Shown in pieces: positions 24,701 to 33,469 of a stretch of DNA of 64,000 nucleotides; the stretch's first letter is position 1, and every line of letters begins with the position of its first letter. The position numbers and the translations under genes are program-made. Source of the stretch: an uncultured Bacteroidales bacterium (GTDB taxonomy: Bacteria > Bacteroidota > Bacteroidia > Bacteroidales > Paludibacteraceae); assembly GCA_946616535.1 (NCBI GenBank), contig CAMOJA010000007.1, forward strand, positions 18,750-82,749, in the 5' to 3' direction. The notes beneath the pieces are model-generated. The model made no database searches. It worked only from the letters and a program-made list of their open reading frames with translations, and was not told the DNA's origin.

Positions 24701-26350
24701 CAAGGTCTGTCGATTGTAGATGCTGCGTTTGAGGCATGTAAGGAACGTCTCCGTCCGATCCTGATGACCGTCATCACAATGATCGCAGGTATGATCCCGT
24801 TGATTATAGCGGGCGGTGCCGGTGCGAACGGAAACCGTGCCTTGGCGCTCGGTGTGGTAGGCGGTATGTCTATTGGTACGATCGCACTGCTGTTTATTAC
24901 CCCGGCCTTCTTTATCATCTTCCAGACCCTGGAGGAGAAAGTGAATGGAAGTGCGCCGAAAGTGAAGAAAGCGCCGATGATCGTTCTGTTGGTACTGGGT
25001 TCGGTACTCTTCTCTTCCTGTGGTATCTACGGCAAATATAAACACACCGACGAGTTAAACAATCGCACCGAAGAGATCTCTGCTACCCTGTTCGGAGATT
25101 CTGTTCCGACGGATTCGATGCAAATAGCGGCTCTCAGTTGGCGTGAGTTCTTTACCGACCCATTGCTGCAGCAACTGATCGACTCGGCGTTGGTACGCAA
25201 CACCGATCTGCATGCCGCACGTATTGCGGTAGAGCAAGCGCAAGCATCCTTGAAGGCAGCTAAATTGGGTTATTTGCCGTCTTTGACATTGGCTCCGTCC
25301 GGAGGAGTGAGTTGGAATAATAGTTCTAACGTGTGGTCTCCTTCATACAGCGCCAACTTACAAATGAGTTGGGATCTTGATTTGTTTGGTGCGAACCTCA
25401 ATGCGGTGCGTAAGTCCAAAGCGTTACTCAAGCAAACGGAGTATCAGCAGTTGGCTACCCAAACCAATTTGATTTCCACGGTAGCGCAGCAATATATGAT
25501 GCTGCAACTACTGGATCGCGAACTGGAGATCCTCATCCATACCGATAGTCTTTGGTATGTGTCTCTGGAGATGCAGCGTGCACTCTATGAGAACGGTAAA
25601 GCGTATTCGACGGCCGTGAACCAGATGGAGAATTCTTCATTAAGCGTTAAGACCCAGATCATCGATGTACGTCGTGAGATACGGAGCGTAGAGAACGCGA
25701 TTTGTAAACTATTGGCCGTCACGCCGCGTCATATCGAGCGCAGCGCATGGGATATGTATGAGTTACCGGAGCGCGTGAGCACAGGTATTCCGGCGCAGTT
25801 GTTGGAGAACCGTCCGGATATTCAGGCAGCCGACCAATCCCTTGCGCAGGCGTTCTACAATACGAATGCAGCTCGCGCAGCCTTCTTCCCCAAGATCTCC
25901 TTGCAGGGTATATTAGGATGGGGCAATAACAGCGGAGTCATTGCTGACCCGGGAGCATTGCTCTTCAACGCCCTCGCTTCGCTCACTCAACCGATCTTCG
26001 CGCAAGGTAAGTTAATTGCGCAACTGAAGGTGAATAAACTGGCGATGGAAGAAGCCCAGCATCAGTATATTCAGACGGTTATCAATGCCGGCAATGAGGT
26101 GAATGAAGCATTGGCGGATTGCCAGGCAGCCAAAGAAAAAGACGTGTACTATAAACGTCAAGTGGCGGTGCTGGAAGATGCCTACGACGGAACGCATGAA
26201 CTGATGAATGCCGGTAAAGCCAGTTACATAGAGGTGCTGACAGCACAAGAGACCTTGCTCCAGGCGCAACTCAATGAAGTAACGAATTTGTATGAAGGCT
26301 ATCAAGGACTCATCGTCCTGTATATCGCTTTGGGAGGCGCAACTAAATAA
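21791..26350 (+). CDS. Single-ORF fusion: RND efflux pump (AcrB type) and outer-membrane factor (OprM/TolC type)
   Basis: The ORF encodes 1519 residues. Residues 1 to ~1055 are a full HAE1-type RND transporter: N-terminal helix FIKRSVMAISIAIVIMLVGY, the proton-relay helix GTVVDDAIVVVEAV with the Asp pair, a second helical bundle ending near TPAFFIIFQTLEEK. Then, without a stop, comes MIVLLVLGSVLFSSCG (from residue 1063, ATG at 24977), a lipoprotein signal. The last ~455 residues are an OprM/NodT-type outer-membrane factor (SWREFFTDPLLQQLIDSAL; SWDLDLFGANLNAVRKSK; LENRPDIQAADQSLAQA). AcrB-type pumps end in the cytoplasm, so the internal signal could re-export the second half. Independent initiation at 24977 is the alternative. 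Confidence 0.93.
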   Translation: MKENIFIKRSVMAISIAIVIMLVGYISLNTLPVEQYPDIAPPTVTVTASYSGADANTCMTSVIRPLEEQINGVQDMTYMTGNATSTGDITISVYFKQGADPDMATVNVQNRVSQAEPLLPADVLQTGVTVTKRQNNILQITGLKSTDGKYDADFISNYIDINIKPRVQRVTGVGEVNNLGNTYALRVWLKPDVMAQYGLDPDDVSSAISAQSFVTSTGTLGQQSENAYQYPMEYKGTLKSIEEFENIVIRTQGNSNVLYLKDIATVEIGAKSYTMASLMDGKPGCFFMVFQSPGANATLVNESLAELYEQIKPTLPAGLEFVTLQTSNDFLFAAIHNVVETLIIAILLVIIVVYFFLQNWKATLIPSISIIVSLLGTFAIVQLAGFSLNIITLFGLVLAIGTVVDDAIVVVEAVMAKLETGKMQGSPKDQATQATREALSEVSTAVISCTLVFMAVFIPVTFMSGTSGTFFTQFGVTLAGAVGLSCVCALVLCPALCAILMRPTDEKAIEGKKWKGIDYYTKVAYEASYNAILGKYQGAVQKYLKRPALSFALLAGAIVLFVLFMRILPSGLVPQEDQGVILCEVRMPEGSTLHENAEIMKKVEEKVQAIPEMESYAICSGYGFISSNGSSYASLIIRLKNWDDRKGNEHYIDNVMYRFYFDCMSIKNAQVLPFQMPQIPGYGTSNAIDLQVQDRSDGDFSDFGNKTNALMVKLMERPEIASAMSTFSERFPKFKVHVDPVQCERAGTTAKAVLNTLGTYCGGSYVGNFNQFSKVYQIWINASPEYRLDPSSLNNMYIKVANNKMAPLSQFVTLEEIVGSSSMNHFNLYQSISCSVTPASGYSEAQAQQAIDEVFKENMPNYCSYEYGSMSREVASSSKSNTTLIIYAICVILIYLILGSLYNSWLTPFAVLLSVPFGLMGSFLFSYIGNKMGYPGMENNVYLQTGVIMLIGLLAKTAILITEFASERRKQGLSIVDAAFEACKERLRPILMTVITMIAGMIPLIIAGGAGANGNRALALGVVGGMSIGTIALLFITPAFFIIFQTLEEKVNGSAPKVKKAPMIVLLVLGSVLFSSCGIYGKYKHTDELNNRTEEISATLFGDSVPTDSMQIAALSWREFFTDPLLQQLIDSALVRNTDLHAARIAVEQAQASLKAAKLGYLPSLTLAPSGGVSWNNSSNVWSPSYSANLQMSWDLDLFGANLNAVRKSKALLKQTEYQQLATQTNLISTVAQQYMMLQLLDRELEILIHTDSLWYVSLEMQRALYENGKAYSTAVNQMENSSLSVKTQIIDVRREIRSVENAICKLLAVTPRHIERSAWDMYELPERVSTGIPAQLLENRPDIQAADQSLAQAFYNTNAARAAFFPKISLQGILGWGNNSGVIADPGALLFNALASLTQPIFAQGKLIAQLKVNKLAMEEAQHQYIQTVINAGNEVNEALADCQAAKEKDVYYKRQVAVLEDAYDGTHELMNAGKASYIEVLTAQETLLQAQLNEVTNLYEGYQGLIVLYIALGGATK

Positions 26351-26357
26351 AAGGAAT

Positions 26358-27344
26358 ATGAAACAGACCAATTCCTATCCTGCGTGGATAGACTTGCATC
26401 TTCATCTGGACGGATCGATATCGCTTAAGACCGCTCGTAAGTTAGCCGGTATGCAGAGTATCTCGCTGCCGGATTCGCATCAGGCTTTGCAACAACGTAT
26501 GTCTGTCATCGACGGTTGTAAAGACCTGAATGATTATCTAAATCGCTTTCAACTGCCGATATCGCTCTTGCACATCCGCGAAGCGCTGTATCTCTGTACA
26601 TATGAGTTGTTGGACGAGTTATACGAACAGGGCCTTCGCTATGCGGAGATACGTTTTGCTCCGCAGTTGACGTATGCGCAAGAGCTGCGACAGTACGATG
26701 CGGTACAAGTGGTATTACGTGCCATCGAAGATACCCCGTTGCCTTGTGGTCTGATCCTGAGTATGATGCGCGGAAGTGACAATCATATCTATAACATGAA
26801 GACCATCGAAGTGGCGAAGCAGTTCTATGGCAAAGGGGTTGTCGCCGTGGACCTGGCCGGTGCTGAGGCTTTGTATCCTACCCATACATTCCGTGAGGAG
26901 TTTGCAGCGGTACGTGCGGCAGGTATTCCGCTCATTGTGCATGCCGGTGAAGCAGCAGGACCGCAGAGCGTGCGTGAAGCAGTTGAAGCCGGAGCGGTGC
27001 GTATCGGACATGGCGTGCGTTCCTTGGAGGATCCGGAAGTGATCAAGATGCTGGTAGAGAAAAAGATCACTTTGGAACTGTGTCCTACCAGTAACCTCCA
27101 TACAGGTATCTTCAAGGCATACAAAGACTATCCGCTGCGTCAATTGATGGAGAAAGGAGTGCGCGTGTGCCTCAATACGGATAATATGACCGTGAGCAAC
27201 ACAACGCTGCTTGAAGAATGGCAGCATATGATGCGGGCTTTCCATCTAACCGAAGAAGAGAAAAAACAGATCGTGCGCAATAGCATTGACGCTTCCTTCG
27301 CACCGCAAGAACTCAAGAAGACTTTACTGGCAGAACTTAACTAA
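26358..27344 (+). CDS. add: Adenosine deaminase
   Basis: The ATG at 26358, 7 bp after the previous stop, gives 328 residues. Metal-site and active-site motifs are present in order: WIDLHLHLDGS (His14, His16), IVHAGEAAGP, RIGHGVR, LELCPTSNLHT and LNTDNMTVSNTT. The last motif has TDN where many adenosine deaminases have TDD, a variant I recall from other bacterial Add proteins. The enzyme converts adenosine/deoxyadenosine to inosine in purine salvage. The stop overlaps the convergent glycosyltransferase gene by 8 bp. Confidence 0.93.
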   Translation: MKQTNSYPAWIDLHLHLDGSISLKTARKLAGMQSISLPDSHQALQQRMSVIDGCKDLNDYLNRFQLPISLLHIREALYLCTYELLDELYEQGLRYAEIRFAPQLTYAQELRQYDAVQVVLRAIEDTPLPCGLILSMMRGSDNHIYNMKTIEVAKQFYGKGVVAVDLAGAEALYPTHTFREEFAAVRAAGIPLIVHAGEAAGPQSVREAVEAGAVRIGHGVRSLEDPEVIKMLVEKKITLELCPTSNLHTGIFKAYKDYPLRQLMEKGVRVCLNTDNMTVSNTTLLEEWQHMMRAFHLTEEEKKQIVRNSIDASFAPQELKKTLLAELN

Positions 27345-28332
27345 TCGCGTCTTTCAGCCATACCGCTAAATATTCCTGCTCCGGCTGTCCCGGAGTGGGA
27401 ATTAATTCTATATGGACGGGCAATGGCTTGTTATTGCCTACGGATAATAACCCTAAAGCCTCCAGGTCCATGATCGTCGAATAACCAGATCGGGCGATGA
27501 TATGTCTCGCGTTCAGGAGTGCCGGTACCAATTCAGCATCCGCCATAGATGGAACGATAGTGAGGTTGCCGCGTTTGATACGCGTATTCGGATGATTCAC
27601 CAGACCTTGTACGATCAGTACCCGTTCTTCCTTGCCGCTGTATCGCTCGATGAGTTCTTGCTCCAAGAGCGTTCGCTGTGGTTCTAATCCGGAGAGAACG
27701 GCAACTACTTCGTAGTTTATGGGTGATGGCTTATGGGTGATGGGTGAATGAAAGCGGCTCAGCGGACCAATATACTGAAAGGCTGTCATTTTACGACTCT
27801 GTTTCCATTTCGCAGGATGACTCAGTTCTCCTGCCAGAGAATGGTTGATATCTTCATAATCCGGAATCCACACCTTATTGAAACGCGTGTACATACGTGC
27901 GTGAATGCGCGAAGCCGTCGCCTCTGCCCATTGCCAGGTTTTGGTTAACCTGATCTGCAACTGGTGCGTGATATAGATGCACTCCACCTGTTTGTTATAT
28001 AAGCCCGGACGATTGTCTGAGATCACTTGGTCGAAGTGTTCTTCTTGCAGAATAGCCTTCAGCATCAAACGGTCTTTATTGCGCCATAGAAGGAGTTGGG
28101 GAATGGCCTTTAGCATCGCCCATGTCTGGTTTCCGCTGCGGCTGTAGTGCAGGTCAAGAGGAGCTAAATAGACGTATCTCAGTTTTGGGAAATGTTTGCG
28201 AAGCAGCGTAAAACTCATTCCATCACCCCCTATCACCACTTCATGTCCCTCGTCTAACAGACGATGGATGAGCGGAACACAACGGCTGGCATGGCCAAGT
28301 CCCCAGTTCAATGGTGCAACGAGAATCTTCAT
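27337..28332 (-). CDS. Glycosyltransferase of the MurG/GT28-like type
   Basis: The ATG at 28332 gives 331 residues beginning MKILVAPLNWGLGHASRCVP, the GT-B fold start with the glycine-rich loop GLGHASR, and the C-terminal half has the donor-site stretch IVPSMADAELVPALLNARHIIARSGYSTIMDL (read as two parts), similar to the MurG/UGT family. Acceptor and donor are unknown. A heptamer array encodes residues SPITHKPSPI in the inter-domain region. Upstream is a radical SAM gene, separated by another heptamer array. Confidence 0.8.
   Translation of the reverse strand: MKILVAPLNWGLGHASRCVPLIHRLLDEGHEVVIGGDGMSFTLLRKHFPKLRYVYLAPLDLHYSRSGNQTWAMLKAIPQLLLWRNKDRLMLKAILQEEHFDQVISDNRPGLYNKQVECIYITHQLQIRLTKTWQWAEATASRIHARMYTRFNKVWIPDYEDINHSLAGELSHPAKWKQSRKMTAFQYIGPLSRFHSPITHKPSPINYEVVAVLSGLEPQRTLLEQELIERYSGKEERVLIVQGLVNHPNTRIKRGNLTIVPSMADAELVPALLNARHIIARSGYSTIMDLEALGLLSVGNNKPLPVHIELIPTPGQPEQEYLAVWLKDAIS
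27714..27748 (-). repeat. Heptamer array inside the glycosyltransferase gene
   Basis: Units AGTTTAT, GGGTGAT, GGCTTAT, GGGTGAT, GGGTGAA in register. Confidence 0.88.
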
Positions 28333-28333
28333 A

Positions 28334-28361
28334 ATGGACAATTGACCGTTGAAAATTGACA
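28334..28361 (-). repeat. Heptamer array between the radical SAM and glycosyltransferase genes
   Basis: Units ATGGACA, ATTGACC, GTTGAAA, ATTGACA fill the whole junction. Confidence 0.88.
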
Positions 28362-28362
28362 A

Positions 28363-29130
28363 TTAAGCGCTGATAATCACATCGTATCCTTTGGCGATGA
28401 GCGGTGCGGCAATGGTCTCCATGCGATCGCGAGGGATCTTCTCTAAGTTTTCCTCCGGCGTCTTGCGGTCGATGACATATATCATGATCTGCTTCGGATG
28501 CAGGATATCTACGGCCTCATACCACTTAACCAGCTCTTTCTCCTCTGTGTTGTCGATGATTTGGCCATTGTGCGTGCCTTTAAGGAAGCAGGTTTGTAGC
28601 GTAAAATCGCCATTGAACTGACTGAGCCATTGAATAATGGTCTCAACAGTCAGGTGCTCGTTAACCGGCAGGTCGATGCGACGCATCATCTCGTCGGTAG
28701 CGGCATCGAGTTTGAGAATACGATTGTCGCAAAGACGCAGCGCTTCCACTACGTCGGGGCGCCCCAGTTGGGTGGAGTTCGAGAGCACCGATACCTTAGC
28801 CTTCGGACAATAGCGGTCTCGTAACGCACAGGTATCTTGGATGATGCCTAAGAACTCAGGATGGAGGGTTGGTTCACCATTGCCGCTGAAGGTAATCACA
28901 TCAATAGTCGAAAGTCGAAAGTCGAAAGTTGATAGTTTTTCTTCCAGCGCGGCTTTAACCTCTTCGCGAGTCGGCAACACAGGATGCGCAATGGGGGTAT
29001 TCCATCCGCACTCGCAGTACACACAATTGAAGGTGCACAGTTTATGATCCAATGGCATTAACTCGATGCCTAAACTGGTACCGAGTCTTCTGCTATGAAT
29101 AGGACCATATATGATGCTTTGGAAAAGCAT
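28363..29130 (-). CDS. Radical SAM protein
   Basis: The 255-residue product has the cluster motif LCTFNCVYCECG (Cys32, Cys36, Cys39; CX3CX2C) and the SAM-binding GGE-like motif VITFSGNGEPTLHPEF. This combination, with the N-terminal YGPIHSRRLGTSLGI, is typical of a widespread uncharacterised radical SAM group (COG0731-like). The substrate is unknown. Residues KLSTFDFRLSTID are encoded by a GTCGAAA heptamer array. The gene is between dnaG and the glycosyltransferase, all on the minus strand. Confidence 0.88.
   Translation of the reverse strand: MLFQSIIYGPIHSRRLGTSLGIELMPLDHKLCTFNCVYCECGWNTPIAHPVLPTREEVKAALEEKLSTFDFRLSTIDVITFSGNGEPTLHPEFLGIIQDTCALRDRYCPKAKVSVLSNSTQLGRPDVVEALRLCDNRILKLDAATDEMMRRIDLPVNEHLTVETIIQWLSQFNGDFTLQTCFLKGTHNGQIIDNTEEKELVKWYEAVDILHPKQIMIYVIDRKTPEENLEKIPRDRMETIAAPLIAKGYDVIISA
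28907..28927 (-). repeat. Heptamer array inside the radical SAM gene
   Basis: Three exact GTCGAAA units plus a degenerate fourth; the same unit is found in porX at 49 kb. Confidence 0.93.
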
Positions 29131-29147
29131 ATCGGTGATTTGTAATT

Positions 29148-31133
29148 TTAGACGTTTATAACCCGATTGCCAAGGAGTTTACAAAGGTCATTGCGGGCTT
29201 GCAGCAATTGCGGTTGATAGGCCAGTAACTGCATCTGTCTATCCCAGTTTCCGCTTGCCTGCGCTTCTTTGAGATTTTGCTCCAATTCTTCTATCTGCTG
29301 GTTAATAACAGTCAGTTTAATCTCATAGAGGAACTGCGTCACCAGTTCGCCTAACCTGCCTTCGTGATTGAAACTGGCATACTGATATTTCTCTGCAATC
29401 ATATCGATGGCCAGTGCACTGATGGCTTGGTCGGGATGGAACTTGAAGAAGTCCTCAGCCTTAAAGCCTTCATCCTTACAATGCCGTTTGAATTCATCGA
29501 TGATAGCCTGATAAACCGGCTCCGGTGCTTTAATCTCATCTTCCTCTAAGGTATAGATGATGATTTCGCCGATGGAGTAGATCGTGTCGCCCACTTGAAT
29601 CGGTCGTTCGCCATAGCGCACAACAAGTTGCATCAGGTTGTAGAAGTTCTGATCCAAAGCCGATTTGGGTGCTTTGATGGGAGTCGGGTTAACCGGTGAG
29701 GTCGGATTAACCGGAGTGGCTGTTGTCTCTGTACTTTCTGCTGTCGACTCTACCGTTGTAGCCGCTTGCTCTGCTTCTCGCTCTTTCGCTTTGTTATGCT
29801 CCTCGATCTTTTTACGCCGTAAGTTCACCACTTCAGTCGTGAGCACTTTTTCGGACATATGCAGTCTGTCCGAGCAATCTTTGATATATACTTGGCGAGT
29901 GATGATATCCGGAATGATCGCGATAGAGGAAGTGATATCCTTGATGAGTGCTGCGCGTTTATAAGGATCGTCTCCGGCTTCCTTGCTCAGTAGTGCCATC
30001 TTAAAGCGAATAAAGTCCGTCTGATGTTCCTCGATATACTGAATAAACTCGGTGGAGTCATGACTCTGCGCAAAACTATCCGGGTCTTCTCCATCCGGCA
30101 AAAGAACTACCTTTACATTAAATCCTTCCTCGAGGAACATATCTATTCCTCGTAAAGCGGCATGGATTCCTGCCGCATCGCCGTCATAGAGCACAGTGAT
30201 ATTCGAGGTGAAGCGCTGGATGAGTCGGATCTGCGGTTTGGTCAACGCTGTACCGCCACTGGCTACGACGTTCTCAATACCGGATTGGAACATCGAAATC
30301 ACGTCCATTTGACCCTCTACCAAATAACAGCGATCCGCACGACTGATAGCTTGTTTGGCTTGGAAGAGACCGTATAACTCATTCGTCTTGGAGTAGATGA
30401 GACTATCCGGCGAATTGACGTATTTACCTACGTTGTCTTTCTTCTTCAGGATACGTCCGGCAAAAGCGACGGGCTTACCGCTGACGGTGAAGATAGGGAA
30501 CATCACGCGGTCACGAAAACGATCGTAGATACGGCCATCTTCACTCTTGCCGACCACACCTACACCGATCTTCGTATCGACATCATTGAGAATAAACCGT
30601 TCGCTGAAGCCTTTTTTCTTCAATGCCGCTGCTAAGGGACTACCTTTCTCCGGCGAATAACCCAATTGGTATTTGCGAATGATATCATCGCGCAGACCTC
30701 TCTCGCGGAAATAACTGAGTCCGATGGCTTGGCCTTCTTTGGTCTCCCATAACTGCTCTTGAAACCATTTATTGGCGAAGTCGTTGACCACAAACATCGA
30801 TTCGCGGTCATCTTGGCGCTGCTGTTCTTCCGCCGTCATCTGACGTTCCGGCACCTCGATATGGTATTTCTTACCCAACTGCTTGATGGCATCTGCAAAA
30901 CTGCATTGCTCCATGGCCATCACAAATCCTACGGCATTGCCGCTCACGCCGCATCCGAAGCATTTATAAATACCTTTCGAGGGACTGACGGTGAACGAAC
31001 CGGTTTTCTCGTTGTGGAAAGGACATAGACCAATGAGGTTCGCACCTCGCTTGCGCAAGGTGACATAGTCGCTCACCACTTCTTCTATCTTAGCCGCAGC
31101 GAAGATACGCTCTATGACGTCTCGAGGGATCAT
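29148..31133 (-). CDS. dnaG: DNA primase
   Basis: The 661-residue protein has the N-terminal zinc-ribbon (LCPFHNEKTGSF, then YKCFGCG: C-x2-H...C-x2-C), the RNA-polymerase domain start (GLSYFRERGL) and the TOPRIM motifs VEGQMDVISMFQ and LYDGDAAGIHAA. The C-terminal third is the DnaB-interaction region and includes a Thr/Pro-rich linker (VESTAESTETTATPVNPTSP). It makes replication primers. It starts 2 bp from the preceding barrel gene's stop on the same strand. Confidence 0.97.
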   Translation of the reverse strand: MIPRDVIERIFAAAKIEEVVSDYVTLRKRGANLIGLCPFHNEKTGSFTVSPSKGIYKCFGCGVSGNAVGFVMAMEQCSFADAIKQLGKKYHIEVPERQMTAEEQQRQDDRESMFVVNDFANKWFQEQLWETKEGQAIGLSYFRERGLRDDIIRKYQLGYSPEKGSPLAAALKKKGFSERFILNDVDTKIGVGVVGKSEDGRIYDRFRDRVMFPIFTVSGKPVAFAGRILKKKDNVGKYVNSPDSLIYSKTNELYGLFQAKQAISRADRCYLVEGQMDVISMFQSGIENVVASGGTALTKPQIRLIQRFTSNITVLYDGDAAGIHAALRGIDMFLEEGFNVKVVLLPDGEDPDSFAQSHDSTEFIQYIEEHQTDFIRFKMALLSKEAGDDPYKRAALIKDITSSIAIIPDIITRQVYIKDCSDRLHMSEKVLTTEVVNLRRKKIEEHNKAKEREAEQAATTVESTAESTETTATPVNPTSPVNPTPIKAPKSALDQNFYNLMQLVVRYGERPIQVGDTIYSIGEIIIYTLEEDEIKAPEPVYQAIIDEFKRHCKDEGFKAEDFFKFHPDQAISALAIDMIAEKYQYASFNHEGRLGELVTQFLYEIKLTVINQQIEELEQNLKEAQASGNWDRQMQLLAYQPQLLQARNDLCKLLGNRVINV

Positions 31134-31135
31134 CT

Positions 31136-31900
31136 TTAATCCTTATACCAGAGATATACACCGATTTTAATATTCCATTGGTCGAGTCGACCGCGGGTAT
31201 ATTGATCTTTGGGATTGCCACTGCCGTCTACAAATTGACGATTCGCATACGGATTGATAATACCGAAGTCATACCCTCCACGAAGGAAATATTGCTTGTA
31301 TTGGAATCCGGCTCCTAAGCCCCATGTGATATTCAAGCGCTTGAAATGGTTGTTCTCTTCGTCGGGTCTTGAATAGTCATCTTTACTCGGGTCATAGCCG
31401 TTTCCGTGCATGTAATTGATAGGACCGTTGTAATCCATCTGGGTGTCCGTCCGCATGTCCATTGCCAGACCGCATTGGATGGTAGGACCCGTATAAAGCA
31501 TCAGATAGGTCTCTTTCGCCACTTCGAACTTATACTGCCAGTCCACAAATAATTCTAACTCATGGTATGTGATCAGTTGACGATACCGAGGATAGTCCGC
31601 TAAGGCTCCTTTGGCTTTCCATCCGCTATTGGAGGCTGCGAAGGTGTAGTTGATACCTATCGAACTACCGAAACCTGCGATATAACTGGCATCATATACC
31701 AATCCCACCTTGAAACCTTTCAGTTTGGTGACCGAAGTAATGGAATCTTTGGCATAATCCGGGTTGGAAGGCAGATTGATGCGCAAGATAGGCTGTGCCC
31801 AACCGATCTGCAATCCGAAGCCTTGTTTGGGTAAGTCTTGTTTGGCACTCGCGCTGATAGCGAAACCAATCAATAACAAAGTTGCAAAAATCTTTTTCAT
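31136..31900 (-). CDS. Outer-membrane beta-barrel protein (PorT-like)
   Basis: The 254-residue product has a signal peptide (MKKIFATLLLIGFAISASA) and a small barrel: GFGLQIGWAQPIL, FKVGLVYDASYIAGFGSSIGI, ELFVDWQYKF, WGLGAGFQYKQYFLRGGYDFGI. It resembles the PorT/outer membrane beta-barrel family common in Bacteroidota; whether it is a T9SS PorT itself is uncertain. It directly follows the OstA-like gene with no gap. Confidence 0.75.
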   Translation of the reverse strand: MKKIFATLLLIGFAISASAKQDLPKQGFGLQIGWAQPILRINLPSNPDYAKDSITSVTKLKGFKVGLVYDASYIAGFGSSIGINYTFAASNSGWKAKGALADYPRYRQLITYHELELFVDWQYKFEVAKETYLMLYTGPTIQCGLAMDMRTDTQMDYNGPINYMHGNGYDPSKDDYSRPDEENNHFKRLNITWGLGAGFQYKQYFLRGGYDFGIINPYANRQFVDGSGNPKDQYTRGRLDQWNIKIGVYLWYKD

Positions 31901-33460
31901 CTATCGTTGTTTTTTAAATTTCACTTTACGAAATACATCCATCGGATCGAGAGGACGCACCTCATCCGCCCAGAAGAAGAGTGCTAACCGATCTCCTCCG
32001 GCGGGCACTTGGTCTAAGGGGTAGAGTACACCTGTCGTTTCAGCGGTAAAACGCATATGATGCACCTGTTGATTCTCGACGTACATGCGAATGAAACTGC
32101 TGGCCGTGGTGTTGACGCCTACGTAATCGCCCTCTTTCTCTTTGGGGTAGAATACCGTTAAAGCATTGCCATCCATATCCACGATCTTCACTTCTCCTTC
32201 CTCCAGATACGCCGTTACAATCTTACCGCTCATCTGATTGAAGTACTCATCGGTCTGCTGCATCACGCAGATCGCGCTTCCTGTTCCTACTGCATGGTCT
32301 ACTGCTTCGTTCACGATATAAACTATCATACTATCCGCAGATATCTGCTGATTCTCGCTCCAGCAGATAGGCTGGGAATAAAGATGCATGGTCGAGTCCG
32401 AACTGAGATAGACCAACGAATCGCAGGTCATCTGCATATCATCTCGGTAGACACGAACACCGTAATGTGCCTGCACGCGACGATATGTACTGTCCGAATC
32501 CGGGTAAGGCACTTCACGCGTGTACAGGGTATCCGCATGGATATACGCGGTATGGTCGTCGTCACTCCAATCGACCATCAAGGCGCTGTCTGTCGCGAAA
32601 CCGATACTGTTTTCTTCCCACATCTGGCCGTACTGACCGTATAAAGTGGCCTGTTGTGCACTATCGCGCATCTCCATATTTCCGATCACTTCGCCAAAAC
32701 CGATATGCTTGTCATAATAGATCGTATCGCCGGTCAGGGTTCGCCCATTCGAATGATGAATAAACGATCGATCCAATAGCATCGAGCGTTCATTGCTTGT
32801 ATTATACCATCCGAGTGAGGTGCGGATATCCGTCTCTTTCTCATAGATGATATCGGTCGGACTGATGAGATTAGCGATCTTTGTATCCGTGTTATACAGC
32901 AGCGTATCGCTTCTTAAGGTGAATTTCGGATTTACCAATACCACCTCCTCGCTGAAGACGGCTTGTTTCGTATTCGGCCGATAGTTTCCGCGAACGGAAG
33001 TAAGGGTGTTCAACGAGTCTTTCACTTCGCCATTATGGAAATAATAAGCTACTCCTGCAGCGCGGTCGTAGTTGAGACTGTCGGTAGTCAATATGGTCGG
33101 GTTCTCATTTACCCTGCCGTGAATCATCTTCACGTGCCTGCGGAGCCGGGCTAACTTGGTGTTACCGTCATAGAAGAGTTTATCTCCAAAGCCCTGCAGG
33201 GTGTCGCCTTGCACAAACCGCACGTGCCCGAAGGCATCAATCGAATTGGTGTTCTCGTAGAAATAGGCACTGTCGCAATACATCAAGGCTTCTTCATGGC
33301 GAAAAATCACGTTTCCGCGAAGAATCTGTGCATTGGCAATCCGTTCCTCATCAAAACTCAAGTTATCCGCTCGCTCCAGATAGACCATCGTCTGAGCCAT
33401 GGACAATGAGCCATAGACAATGAACAACAAAACTCCTATAACCCGTAACCTGTAACCCAT
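31901..33460 (-). CDS. OstA/LptA-like envelope protein
   Basis: The ATG at 33460 gives 519 residues; a longer TTG frame would overlap the previous gene. After a signal peptide (VIGVLLFIVYGSLSMAQ) the protein consists of repeated beta-jellyroll units of the OstA type: ILRGNVIFRHEEALMYCDSA, AFGHVRFVQGDTLQGFGDKL, and so on, as in the LptA/LptD-N periplasmic LPS bridge. At 519 residues it is much longer than LptA and lacks an obvious LptD barrel. The start region and signal peptide are encoded by heptamer arrays. Confidence 0.8.
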   Translation of the reverse strand: MGYRLRVIGVLLFIVYGSLSMAQTMVYLERADNLSFDEERIANAQILRGNVIFRHEEALMYCDSAYFYENTNSIDAFGHVRFVQGDTLQGFGDKLFYDGNTKLARLRRHVKMIHGRVNENPTILTTDSLNYDRAAGVAYYFHNGEVKDSLNTLTSVRGNYRPNTKQAVFSEEVVLVNPKFTLRSDTLLYNTDTKIANLISPTDIIYEKETDIRTSLGWYNTSNERSMLLDRSFIHHSNGRTLTGDTIYYDKHIGFGEVIGNMEMRDSAQQATLYGQYGQMWEENSIGFATDSALMVDWSDDDHTAYIHADTLYTREVPYPDSDSTYRRVQAHYGVRVYRDDMQMTCDSLVYLSSDSTMHLYSQPICWSENQQISADSMIVYIVNEAVDHAVGTGSAICVMQQTDEYFNQMSGKIVTAYLEEGEVKIVDMDGNALTVFYPKEKEGDYVGVNTTASSFIRMYVENQQVHHMRFTAETTGVLYPLDQVPAGGDRLALFFWADEVRPLDPMDVFRKVKFKKQR

Positions 33461-33469
33461 TACCGTTAA
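33394..33469 (-). repeat. Two heptamer arrays at the start of the OstA-like gene
   Basis: Array 33435-33469 has CCTATAA, CCCGTAA, CCTGTAA, CCCATTA, CCGTTAA around the start codon and the previous stop. Array 33394-33428 (GAGCCAT, GGACAAT, GAGCCAT, AGACAAT, GAACAAC) encodes the end of the signal peptide. Confidence 0.85.

Noticed and set aside
24970..24985. Sequencing frameshift creating the pump/outer-membrane-factor fusion
   Set aside because: The join is in frame on both sides and no homopolymer is at the junction; a lost stop codon remains possible, so a read check is proposed instead.
23534..25045. 503-codon minus-strand frame opposite the RND pump
   Set aside because: Antisense to a well-supported pump; Arg/His/Gln-rich translation with no motif.
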